From NCBI RefSeq assembly GCF_001005215.1, contig NZ_LBNQ01000040.1, forward strand, positions 62,001 to 126,000: DNA of 64,000 bases, given 5' to 3'. This document shows, piece after piece, positions 37,265 to 45,444 of the stretch (its first letter is position 1; the number at the start of each line of letters is the position of its first letter). The stretch comes from Lampropedia cohaerens. GTDB taxonomy: Bacteria; Pseudomonadota; Gammaproteobacteria; Burkholderiales; Burkholderiaceae_C. Below the pieces are notes generated by a model. It was given only the letters and a program-made list of their open reading frames with translations, searched no databases and was not told where the DNA came from. Both the position numbers and the translations under genes were made by a program.

Positions 37265-39073
37265 ATGGACCATATTCGTAATTTCTCGATCATCGCTCAC
37301 ATCGACCATGGCAAGTCCACGCTGGCCGACCGCCTGATCGAACTGAGCGGGGGGCTGAGCAAGCGTGAGATGTCCGCTCAGGTGCTGGACTCTATGGACA
37401 TCGAGAAGGAGCGCGGCATCACCATCAAGGCGCAGACGGCGGCGCTGCAGTACAAGGCGCGCGACGGCAAGGTCTACAACCTCAATCTGATCGACACGCC
37501 CGGCCATGTCGACTTTTCCTACGAGGTCTCGCGCTCGCTGTCGGCGTGCGAGGGCGCCTTGCTGGTGGTGGATGCTTCCCAGGGGGTGGAGGCGCAGACT
37601 GTTGCAAACTGCTACACGGCCCTGGATCTAGGGGTTGAGGTGCTGCCAGTTCTGAACAAGATGGATTTGCCGCAGGCCGATCCCGAGCAGGCCAAGGCCG
37701 AGATCGAGGACGTCATTGGACTGGACGCGTCCGATGCCATTGCCGTGTCAGCCAAGACCGGCATGGGCATTGAGGAGGTGCTGGAGCTGATCGTGCGCAA
37801 GGTGCCGCCGCCCAAAGGTGATCCTGAAGGGCCACTGCGCGCCATGATCATTGACAGCTGGTTCGATGCCTATGTGGGCGTGGTGATGCTCGTGCGCGTG
37901 GTCGATGGCAGTTTGCGCAAGGGTGAGCGCATCCGCATGATGGCCACCGGCGCCACGTATGAAGCGGGATCGCTGGGCGTGTTCACGCCTGCATCCTCGC
38001 CGCGCGAGGCGCTGCATGCTGGCGAGGTGGGCTTCATCATCGCGGGCATCAAGGAGCTGCAGGCGGCCAAGGTCGGCGACACCATCACGCTGGAGAAGAA
38101 GCTCCCCAACAATGCCGGGCCGGCGCAGACGCCGCTGCCAGGGTTCAAGGAGGTGCAGCCGCAGGTCTTTGCCGGGCTTTATCCGACCGAGGCCAGCCAG
38201 TACGACGCGCTGCGTGACGCGATGGAGAAGCTGCGGCTCAACGACGCGGCGCTGCAGTACGAACCGGAAGTGTCGCAGGCCTTGGGATTTGGCTTTCGCT
38301 GCGGATTTCTGGGCCTGCTGCACATGGAAATTGTGCAGGAGCGGCTGGAGCGCGAGTTCGACCAGGATCTCATTACCACCGCGCCCAGCGTTGTCTACGA
38401 GGTGGTGCAGGGCGACGGGCAGGTGGTGCTGGTCGACAACCCCTCCAAGATGCCCGATGCGGGCAAGATCCAGGAAGTGCGCGAGCCGATCGTGGCGGTC
38501 AACATCTTCTTGCCGCAGGACTACGTGGGCGCGGTCATGACGCTGTGCAACCAGAAGCGCGGCATCCAGATGAACATGGCCTACCATGGCCGGCAGGTGA
38601 TGCTGACCTACGAAATGCCGCTGGCCGAGATCGTGCTGGACTTTTTCGACAAGCTCAAGTCCGTCAGCCGTGGCTATGCCTCGATGGATTACGAGTTCAG
38701 GGAGTACCGGCCATCGGACGTGGTGAAGGTGGACATCCTGCTCAATGGCGAGCGGGTCGATGCGTTGTCCATCATCGTTCACCGCAGCCAGGCGCAATAC
38801 CGGGGCCGGGCGGTGGTCAACAAGATGCGTGAGGTGATTGACCGGCAGATGTTCGATGTGGCCATCCAGGCGGCCATCGGCGGGCATATCATCGCCCGTG
38901 AGACCGTCAAGGCGCTGCGCAAGAACGTGCTGGCCAAGTGCTACGGCGGTGACATCACCCGCAAGCGCAAGCTGCTTGAAAAGCAAAAGGCGGGCAAGAA
39001 GCGCATGAAGCAGATCGGTTCGGTGGAAGTGCCGCAGGAGGCATTCCTGGCCATCCTGCAAGTTGAGGATTGA
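37265..39073 (+). CDS. lepA: Elongation factor 4 (LepA)
   Basis: A 602-residue translational GTPase that assists ribosome function and 30S biogenesis. The G domain shows [32 protein letters not shown] and the SAKTG motif. Domains II, III and V and the LepA-specific C-terminal domain follow ([21 protein letters not shown]). The ATG at 37265 is the conserved start; an in-frame TTG nine bases earlier is unlikely. It is first of the lepA-lepB-DUF4845-rnc-era-recO operon; only five bases separate its stop from the lepB start. Confidence 0.98.
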   Translation: MDHIRNFSIIAHIDHGKSTLADRLIELSGGLSKREMSAQVLDSMDIEKERGITIKAQTAALQYKARDGKVYNLNLIDTPGHVDFSYEVSRSLSACEGALLVVDASQGVEAQTVANCYTALDLGVEVLPVLNKMDLPQADPEQAKAEIEDVIGLDASDAIAVSAKTGMGIEEVLELIVRKVPPPKGDPEGPLRAMIIDSWFDAYVGVVMLVRVVDGSLRKGERIRMMATGATYEAGSLGVFTPASSPREALHAGEVGFIIAGIKELQAAKVGDTITLEKKLPNNAGPAQTPLPGFKEVQPQVFAGLYPTEASQYDALRDAMEKLRLNDAALQYEPEVSQALGFGFRCGFLGLLHMEIVQERLEREFDQDLITTAPSVVYEVVQGDGQVVLVDNPSKMPDAGKIQEVREPIVAVNIFLPQDYVGAVMTLCNQKRGIQMNMAYHGRQVMLTYEMPLAEIVLDFFDKLKSVSRGYASMDYEFREYRPSDVVKVDILLNGERVDALSIIVHRSQAQYRGRAVVNKMREVIDRQMFDVAIQAAIGGHIIARETVKALRKNVLAKCYGGDITRKRKLLEKQKAGKKRMKQIGSVEVPQEAFLAILQVED

Positions 39074-39078
39074 TTGTT

Positions 39079-40053
39079 GTGAAACCCATTGCTGTATTTA
39101 CCGGGCTGCTGCTGGCGGCCACTGCCGCCTACCTCGCCCTGTGGCTGAGTGGCCAGATCAAGGGCAATTTCCCGTTGTTGCTGCTGCTGGCGACCGTCGT
39201 GACCGGCCTGTACTGGCTGGCCGAGAAGCTGTACTTTTTGCCCCGGCGTCGCAAGCAGGCACAGGAACTCGTCGAGCAGTGGCAGGCGCGTCGTCATGCG
39301 CTGGAGGCGCAGGGCATCACGCCGGAAGAGGGCGATATCAACCAGGTGGCCACACGCGCCATGCGCCAGCCGTGGTGGCTGGATTGGACGGCAGGGCTGT
39401 TTCCCGTCATCGCGGTGGTGTTCGTGCTGCGCTCTTTTGCCTACGAGCCATTTCGCATTCCCAGTGGCTCGATGATTCCGACGCTGCTGGTCGGCGATCT
39501 GATCCTGGTGGACAAGTTCACTTACGGTCTGCGCATGCCGGTGTGGAACACCAAGCTGACGGAAGGGCGCGCGCCCGAGCGTGGTGAGGTGATGGTGTTC
39601 CGCTATCCTCCCAATCCCCGCATGGATTACATCAAGCGCGTCATCGGCTTACCCGGCGACGTCGTCAGCTATCAGAACAAGCGCCTGAGCATCAACGGCC
39701 AGGCCATCAGTACCGTCCCTCAGCCTGACTATTTCGACCAGGACTCGATGCGCCACGCCAAGCGCTGGGAGGAGACGCTGGGCGGACGCTCCTACGACGT
39801 TCTCACGATTCCTCAGATGCCGGCAATGGTGATGGCGGCCGACAATTTTCCGTATCGCGACCATTGCGAATACAGCATCGAAGGGGTGACCTGCCGCGTA
39901 CCCGAAGGCCATTATTTCGTCATGGGTGACAACCGCGACAATTCGCTGGATTCGCGGGTCTGGGGCTTCGTACCCGAAGCCAACGTCGTTGGCCGGGCCG
40001 TTGTGGTCTGGATGAATTTCTCGGATCTGAGTCGCATCGGTAAAATTCGGTAA
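39079..40053 (+). CDS. lepB: Signal peptidase I
   Basis: A 324-residue inner-membrane serine protease that removes signal peptides from exported proteins. There are two N-terminal membrane segments (about 3-25 and 31-50), a third at about residue 107, then the catalytic Ser in RIPSGSMIPTLL and the catalytic Lys in MDYIKRVIGLPGD. The conserved GDNRDNSLDSR lies near the C-terminus. The GTG at 39079 was chosen because GAGG lies 10 bases before it; a TTG overlapping the lepA stop is an alternative that has no room for a ribosome site. It is co-transcribed with lepA. Confidence 0.96.
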   Translation: MKPIAVFTGLLLAATAAYLALWLSGQIKGNFPLLLLLATVVTGLYWLAEKLYFLPRRRKQAQELVEQWQARRHALEAQGITPEEGDINQVATRAMRQPWWLDWTAGLFPVIAVVFVLRSFAYEPFRIPSGSMIPTLLVGDLILVDKFTYGLRMPVWNTKLTEGRAPERGEVMVFRYPPNPRMDYIKRVIGLPGDVVSYQNKRLSINGQAISTVPQPDYFDQDSMRHAKRWEETLGGRSYDVLTIPQMPAMVMAADNFPYRDHCEYSIEGVTCRVPEGHYFVMGDNRDNSLDSRVWGFVPEANVVGRAVVVWMNFSDLSRIGKIR

Positions 40054-40113
40054 CCGCGTGGCCGCTTGGCAGCTCGGTACCATCAGACCAATATGATTCG
40101 ATTGAGGGCGGAC

Positions 40114-40512
40114 ATGACTGCAGCGACCTTTCCCATTGCATTCCGGCGCAACCTGCGCTTTGCTGCTACGCAGCGCGGTATTTCCTTCGTCAGCCTGTGC
40201 CTGCTGGTGGTGGTGCTGGTGTTTGCCGGCTATGTGGTATTTCGGACGGTGCCGGTCGTCACCGAGTATCTGGCGATCCAGCGCGCCCTCAAGCAAGCGG
40301 CCACTGGCGCAACGGTACTCGAGGTGCGGCAGCTATTCGAGCGTCAGGCCAGCATCGATTACCTGGACCAGTATGCCGATCCCGTGCGTTCGCAGGACTT
40401 GTCTGTGACCAAGCAGAACGGGGTGGTCGTCGTCGAACTGGAGTACACCCGTGAGGTTCCATTGTTTGGACCGGCGTATCTCACGTACAAGTTGCATGCC
40501 ACCTCCAATTGA
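40114..40512 (+). CDS. DUF4845 membrane protein
   Basis: A 132-residue small protein typical of the position between lepB and rnc in betaproteobacteria. A short cytoplasmic head ending QRGIS leads into one membrane helix (LCLLVVVLVFAGYVVF, about residues 30-48), followed by a periplasmic domain with YLAIQRAL, a central helix and YTREVPLFGPAYLTYKLHA. The function is unknown. GAGGGCG at 40104-40110 supports the ATG at 40114 over the one at 40093. Confidence 0.88.
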   Translation: MTAATFPIAFRRNLRFAATQRGISFVSLCLLVVVLVFAGYVVFRTVPVVTEYLAIQRALKQAATGATVLEVRQLFERQASIDYLDQYADPVRSQDLSVTKQNGVVVVELEYTREVPLFGPAYLTYKLHATSN

Positions 40513-40566
40513 TGTCCACTTCCGCACGTCTGCCGGTCGCGTGCTCGTGGCAAACGTTTCCTACCA

Positions 40567-41259
40567 TTGAGCCAAGATTACACTGAGTTGCTTGCCCGTC
40601 TGGGGTGCACATTGCCACAGCCGCAGGTGTTGCGCCGTGCGCTGACGCACCGCAGCCATTCGGCCGATCATAACGAGCGCCTGGAATTTCTGGGTGATGC
40701 CGTGCTCAACCTGTGCGTGTCGCGCTGGCTGATGCAGAAGCTGCCCGAGGCAACCGAAGGCGAGCTTTCTCGCACCCGCGCCAATCTCGTCAACGAGACC
40801 GCGCTGCACCGCATCGCATTGGATTTGCAGCTGCCGCAATACCTGCTCCTCGGAGAAGGCGAACGCAAGACTGGCGGACAGCTACGTCCATCGATTCTGG
40901 CAGATGCGGTCGAAGCGTTGATTGGCGCCATCTTCGAGAGCGCGGGGTATGACCAGGCGCAGGCGGTGGTCGAGCGGTTGATGGGGGCCGTGGATCTATC
41001 CAGTACGGCGAGGGCCACGTCCAAGGACCCCAAGACCAGCCTGCAGGAGTGGCTGCAGGCCAAGCGCCTGCCGCTGCCGACATACAGCCTGTTGGGTGTC
41101 CATGGGCTGGAGCACCTGCAGACATTCGAGGTGCGTTGCGAGATCCCCAGCCAGAAGGTGTCGGCCACGGGAAAAGGGGCGTCGCGCAAGGCTGCTGAAC
41201 AACAGGCTGCAGCGGCGACACTCGCACTGCTGGCCGCCAAGGAGAAACGTCGTGGATGA
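40567..41259 (+). CDS. rnc: Ribonuclease III
   Basis: A 230-residue double-strand-specific RNase that processes rRNA and structured mRNAs. The signature [13 protein letters not shown] is present with the catalytic acidic residues, the second site [13 protein letters not shown] follows, and a C-terminal double-stranded RNA-binding domain ends [21 protein letters not shown]. The start is a TTG at 40567. No ATG or GTG exists in this frame between the preceding stop codon and the conserved core, so TTG is effectively forced. No Shine-Dalgarno is seen. Its last bases overlap the era start. Confidence 0.96.
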   Translation: MSQDYTELLARLGCTLPQPQVLRRALTHRSHSADHNERLEFLGDAVLNLCVSRWLMQKLPEATEGELSRTRANLVNETALHRIALDLQLPQYLLLGEGERKTGGQLRPSILADAVEALIGAIFESAGYDQAQAVVERLMGAVDLSSTARATSKDPKTSLQEWLQAKRLPLPTYSLLGVHGLEHLQTFEVRCEIPSQKVSATGKGASRKAAEQQAAAATLALLAAKEKRRG

Positions 41260-42193
41260 TTCCCAATCTTCCGAGTCCGGAACGCTTGCATCCGCTGTCG
41301 GGCAGCGCTGTGGCATGATCGCGATCGTCGGTCGCCCCAATGTAGGCAAGTCGACCTTGCTGAACGCGCTGGTGGGCCAGAAAATCAGTATCACATCTCG
41401 CAAGGCGCAGACCACGCGGCACCGCATTACTGGCATCCGCACCGAGGGCGATACCCAGTACGTGTTCGTGGATACGCCCGGCTTTCAGACCAAGCACCAG
41501 TCGGCGCTGAACAAGTCACTGAACAAGGCCGTCACCGGTACCGTTGGCGATGTGGACCTGATCCTGTTCGTGGTCGAGGCGGGTTTCTTCTCGCTCAAGG
41601 ATGCGCAGGTACTGGCGTTGATCCAGGGGCGCGCGCCGGTGATCCTGGTGGCCAACAAGCTCGATACCATGCACCGCCGCTCGGAACTGGCGCCGTGGCT
41701 GCAGGGCATGCAGCAGCGCCACGATTTTGCCGAATTCGTGCCGATGTCGGCCAAGGCACCCAAGGATGTCGCGCGCCTGCTGGAGATCTGTCGCAACTAT
41801 CTGCCCCAGCAGGGCTGGTGGTACCAACCCGACGAATTGACGGACAAGAGCGAGCGCTTTCTGGCCGCAGAGATCGTCCGCGAGAAGCTGTTTCGTCTGA
41901 CTGGCGACGAGTTGCCGTATACATCGACGGTGATGATCGACAAGTTCGACGAGGAACCTGGCAAGACTGCCAGCCGCATGCTGCGCATTGCCGCCAGCAT
42001 CATTGTCGAGCGCGACGGCCACAAGGCCATGGTGATCGGCGAGAGGGGAGAGCGGCTCAAGCGTATCGGCACCGAGGCGCGCCAGGAGCTGGAAAAGCTC
42101 ATGGACGCGAAGGTGTTTCTGGAGCTGTGGGTGAAGGTGCGCTCGGGCTGGTCCGACGATGCCGCGCGCTTGCGCTCCTACGGCTACGAGTGA
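41252..42193 (+). CDS. era: GTPase Era
   Basis: A 313-residue GTPase that binds the 3' end of 16S rRNA and checks 30S assembly. G motifs are [10 protein letters not shown] (switch I) in QTTRHR, DTPGF, NKLD and SAKAP. The KH RNA-binding domain is C-terminal ([22 protein letters not shown]). The start is GTG at 41252, overlapping the rnc stop by eight bases, with AAGGAG at 41239-41244. The N-terminus has about 20 residues before the G domain, slightly longer than in E. coli. Confidence 0.97.
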   Translation: MDDSQSSESGTLASAVGQRCGMIAIVGRPNVGKSTLLNALVGQKISITSRKAQTTRHRITGIRTEGDTQYVFVDTPGFQTKHQSALNKSLNKAVTGTVGDVDLILFVVEAGFFSLKDAQVLALIQGRAPVILVANKLDTMHRRSELAPWLQGMQQRHDFAEFVPMSAKAPKDVARLLEICRNYLPQQGWWYQPDELTDKSERFLAAEIVREKLFRLTGDELPYTSTVMIDKFDEEPGKTASRMLRIAASIIVERDGHKAMVIGERGERLKRIGTEARQELEKLMDAKVFLELWVKVRSGWSDDAARLRSYGYE

Positions 42194-42197
42194 GGGC

Positions 42198-42980
42198 ATG
42201 GCGTCCGCCGCTCCGGTGCCCGCCCGCAGGTTCCGGCGGGCCAGCCGTCATCATGCCTGGGTGCTGCACCAGTATCCGTACAGCGAATCCAGCCTGGTCG
42301 TGGAACTGTTCACCCGCGAACGTGGGCGCGTGGCCGTGGTTGCCCGCGGCGCGAAGAAGCCGACGTCGAACTTCCGCGCCTTGCTGCTGCCCTTTCAGCT
42401 GCTGCGCGTGGACTACAGCTACGACGACAGCGAGCACGGCGAGATCGGCGCCGTCCGCGCGGTCGAGCGGCTGCAGGGGCCGGCATCTCCGCGTGGTGAG
42501 GCCCTGCTGGCGGGGCTTTATCTCAACGAGTTGCTGATGCGCATGTTGGTGCGCGGCGATGTGCAGGCGGATGTTTTCGATGCCTTCAAGGCAACCTTGT
42601 TCGTGTTGTCGAACGACCCCGGCGAGGCACTGGAAACCTTGCTGCGGGCGTTCGAGCTCGTGATGCTGCGCCAGCTCGGGCTACTGCCGGATTTGTCGGT
42701 GCAGACCGTGGACCAGACACCACTGCAGCCCGAGCGTCGTTATGCGCTGATGCCAGAGGTAGGTCTGCACGCTGCCATGCCGGGGCAGCGAGGTTTGTCC
42801 GGTGCGCAGTGGCAGCTACTGCAGCAGGCGCTGCTTGCGCCCCAGCCGCTGGCCGCATGCATGCGTGCGTTGGGCGAGGATGCGGCAGCGCTCAAGCCGC
42901 AGCTGCGCAGTGCCTTTGCCCACTATCTGGGTGGTGAACTGGCTACGCAGCGCATGATGCGTGGCCTGCGTGGACTATGA
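42198..42980 (+). CDS. recO: DNA repair protein RecO
   Basis: A 260-residue recombination mediator that loads RecA with RecR on SSB-coated DNA. The N-terminal OB fold has AWVLHQYPYSESSLVVELFTRE and VARGAKKPTS; a helical domain follows. The zinc-binding Cys cluster seen in many RecO proteins is absent. GAGGG precedes the ATG at 42198, which is 5 bases after the era stop. In many relatives recO is followed by pdxJ and acpS; here it is followed by a small membrane protein and convergent hemH. Confidence 0.95.
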   Translation: MASAAPVPARRFRRASRHHAWVLHQYPYSESSLVVELFTRERGRVAVVARGAKKPTSNFRALLLPFQLLRVDYSYDDSEHGEIGAVRAVERLQGPASPRGEALLAGLYLNELLMRMLVRGDVQADVFDAFKATLFVLSNDPGEALETLLRAFELVMLRQLGLLPDLSVQTVDQTPLQPERRYALMPEVGLHAAMPGQRGLSGAQWQLLQQALLAPQPLAACMRALGEDAAALKPQLRSAFAHYLGGELATQRMMRGLRGL

Positions 42981-42989
42981 GCGCTGCCG

Positions 42990-43265
42990 ATGCATTGGTT
43001 TGAATTGTTGATGCATGGCATTGCACTGCTGATGCCGGCGTGGGCGCTTTCGCTGCTGTTCACAGGGGCGGCGCGCTGGCTCTGGCGCAAGCCTGGCTGG
43101 CGCGTTGACTGGTGGACCAATGCGCTGCTGCTGGGGGTGGCCGGATCTGTCTGGAGCCTGCTTGCACTCGTTTGGACGGGAGCGGACGGCAGTGTCGTCC
43201 AGTATGCGCTAATGGTCGTAGGCTATGCAGCCCTTCAGGCGTTGCTGATGCGCCAGTCGACGTAG
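42990..43265 (+). CDS. Small membrane protein of unknown function
   Basis: A 91-residue open frame with three predicted membrane helices (about residues 5-30, 44-62 and 68-87), separated by a short basic loop (RKPGWRVDWW). It begins 9 bases after the recO stop and ends 9 bases before the convergent hemH stop. No family is recognised. Strong hydrophobic organisation and tight packing support a real gene, probably at the end of the lepA-recO operon; no clear Shine-Dalgarno is seen. Confidence 0.6.
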   Translation: MHWFELLMHGIALLMPAWALSLLFTGAARWLWRKPGWRVDWWTNALLLGVAGSVWSLLALVWTGADGSVVQYALMVVGYAALQALLMRQST

Positions 43266-43274
43266 AACCGATTC

Positions 43275-44318
43275 TCACATGTGCGCAGATGCTCCGTCCG
43301 TGCGCCAGCCAGCGAGGTTGGTCAGCACGATGTTGCGCAGCGCGTCGATCCAGACAGGGTCGTCATTCAGGCACGGGATATAGCGGAATTCACGGCCGCC
43401 ATTGGCCAGGAAGGCGTGCCGTACTTCCATATTGATTTCTTCGAGCGTTTCCAGGCAGTCGCTGGCAAAGCCCGGGCATAGGACGTCAATGGTCTTGATG
43501 CCATTGCGCGCAAGCGCCTCGACGGTCGGCTGCGTATAGGGCTGCAGCCATTTGGCTGGACCAAAACGCGACTGGAAAGTGACGGAATACTGCGTGGGCG
43601 CAAGGTTCAGGCGCTGCGCCAGCAGCCCTGCCGTCTGCAGACATTGTTGCGCATAGGGATCTCCCAGCGCCACATTGCGCTGGGGAATGCCGTGAAAACT
43701 CAGCACCAGATGATCTGGGCGCCCGTGTTTCTGCCAGTGCCGGGTCACGGAGTGCTCCAGAGCCCGCAGGTAGCCGGCATCGGTGGCGTAGTCGCGCACG
43801 ATGCGCAGTGCGGGAATGTTGCGCTGGCGCCCACACCAGGCGTTGACGGCATCCACCACGCTGGCCGTCGTGGTGCCCGAATACTGCGGGTAGAGCGGCA
43901 CGACCAGCATGTGTGCAATTCCCTGGCGCTGCCACTGCTCCAGGGCGGTGGTGATGCCGGGCTGGCCATAGCGCATGCCGACTTGCACGTCGACGTCGCT
44001 GACGCCAGCTTCACCCAGCCAGCCTCGCAGCATGGTGGCCTGCCGTTGCGTGTAGACGAGAAGCGGTGAGCCTTCTCCCTCGATCCAGACCTTGCGGTAC
44101 TTTTGCGCCGACTCCTTGGGTCTACGGACCAGCACGATGCCGTGAAGAATGGGCTTCCAGAGCAGCCGCGGCAGCTCGACCACACGCCGGTCTCCGAGGA
44201 ATTCGGCCAGGTAACGCCGCACGGCTGCGGGCTCGGGCGAATCGGGCGTGCCGAGGTTGCACAGCAGCACCCCAATGCGGCGTGGCGGTGCGGAAGTTTG
44301 CGAAAGGTCGGTTGCCAT
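43275..44318 (-). CDS. hemH: Ferrochelatase
   Basis: A 347-residue enzyme inserting Fe2+ into protoporphyrin IX, the last step of protoheme synthesis. It starts GVLLCNLGTPDSPEPAAVRRYLAEFL and has the family signature LSFHGIPQRN with the active-site His, YPQYSGTTTASV, and the catalytic Glu in DCLETLEEI. The ATG at 44318 is the first in frame. hemA, the first committed step, lies 7 kb away in this window on the same strand, not in the same operon. Confidence 0.97.
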   Translation of the reverse strand: MATDLSQTSAPPRRIGVLLCNLGTPDSPEPAAVRRYLAEFLGDRRVVELPRLLWKPILHGIVLVRRPKESAQKYRKVWIEGEGSPLLVYTQRQATMLRGWLGEAGVSDVDVQVGMRYGQPGITTALEQWQRQGIAHMLVVPLYPQYSGTTTASVVDAVNAWCGRQRNIPALRIVRDYATDAGYLRALEHSVTRHWQKHGRPDHLVLSFHGIPQRNVALGDPYAQQCLQTAGLLAQRLNLAPTQYSVTFQSRFGPAKWLQPYTQPTVEALARNGIKTIDVLCPGFASDCLETLEEINMEVRHAFLANGGREFRYIPCLNDDPVWIDALRNIVLTNLAGWRTDGASAHM

Positions 44319-44567
44319 GAGCGAAGCGCTGTGCAAAGAGAGGGAAGGCAGTCAGTCTACGTCTGTTTTGGCGGTCTGCCCGCGGAAGGCGGGTCGGGCT
44401 TGGGCATTGCCAGTTACCATTATTGATTATTCGTCAACAGTGCAGGGCAGCACGGTGCGCGTGGCGAGCCCGGGCCGCTGTCCGGCAGTCGGATCGTGCG
44501 CCGTGCCATGTGGGACGCATGGCATGTGCCCTTGAGGCGATCTCCAACTTTCAGAGGTATTTCCCCC

Positions 44568-45434
44568 ATGACGGCGCGCAGCGATTTCCGTTTTTTTTCA
44601 CACCACCAAGTGCGCTGGGCAGAGGTGGACATGCAACAGGTGGTGTTCAACGGGCATTACCTGCAATGGATCGACGACGCGATGACTGACTACTGGCGGG
44701 CGCTGGCAGTGCCTTATGCGCAGTCCATGGCGTTGCTGCGGGGCGAGTGGTATGTGCGCAAGGCAGAGCTGCTCTACCATGCTCCGGCAACGCTTGATGA
44801 CTGGCTGGCCATCGGACTGGCGATGCGTCGCATCGGTAACAGCTCGCTGCATATCGATGTGGGTATTTTCCGCGGTGAGAAGCTGTTGACGCAGGCACAG
44901 ATGGTGTATGTCTTCGCCGATCCGAGCACGCATACGGCCAGGCCGGTCCCCGAAGCGTTGCGGCAGGCACTGGCTGATTTTGAGGCCGGCGAGTCGGTGG
45001 TGCAGGTGCGCACGGGCAGCTGGCAGAGCCTGGGTGATGCGGCCGCTGCCGTGCGTAAGGCGGTATTCGTTGATGAACAGGGGTTTGCGCTGGAGGAGGA
45101 GTGGGACGGCCTGGATGCGCAGGCGCTGCATTGCGTACTGTTCAACTGCCTGCAGATGCCCGTGGCCGTCGGACGCATGCTGGTACATGCGCCGGGAATT
45201 GCCCGCGTCGGGCGGATGTGTGTCGTCAAGGCGTTGCGTGGCATGGCCTACGGTGCACAGGTGCTCGCTGCGCTGGAGCAGGCGGCCAGAACGCGCGGCG
45301 ACCGGCAGATCGTGCTGCATGCGCAACTGGCAGCGCAGAGCTTTTACCGCCGTCAGGGCTACCAGCCCCATGGCGAAGTGTTCGATGAGGCAGGCGCGCC
45401 ACACATCGAAATGGTCAAGTCGCTGCAGGATTAA
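44568..45434 (+). CDS. Fusion of YbgC-type acyl-CoA thioesterase and GNAT acetyltransferase
   Basis: A 288-residue two-domain protein. Residues about 8-130 form a hotdog thioesterase of the YbgC/FadM type (VRWAEVDMQQVVFNGHYLQW, where the catalytic Asp is in the AEVD position). Residues about 145-288 form a GNAT domain (VRKAVFVDEQGFALEEEWDG, VGRMCVVKALRGMAYGAQVL, LHAQLAAQSFYRRQGYQ), closest to the ElaA/YjcF type. There is no stop or frameshift between them. It is cytoplasmic. The combined role is unknown; coupling acyl-CoA hydrolysis with acyl transfer is inference. The start at 44568 matches the hotdog N-terminus. Confidence 0.88.
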   Translation: MTARSDFRFFSHHQVRWAEVDMQQVVFNGHYLQWIDDAMTDYWRALAVPYAQSMALLRGEWYVRKAELLYHAPATLDDWLAIGLAMRRIGNSSLHIDVGIFRGEKLLTQAQMVYVFADPSTHTARPVPEALRQALADFEAGESVVQVRTGSWQSLGDAAAAVRKAVFVDEQGFALEEEWDGLDAQALHCVLFNCLQMPVAVGRMLVHAPGIARVGRMCVVKALRGMAYGAQVLAALEQAARTRGDRQIVLHAQLAAQSFYRRQGYQPHGEVFDEAGAPHIEMVKSLQD

Positions 45435-45444
45435 GGCTGGCGCG

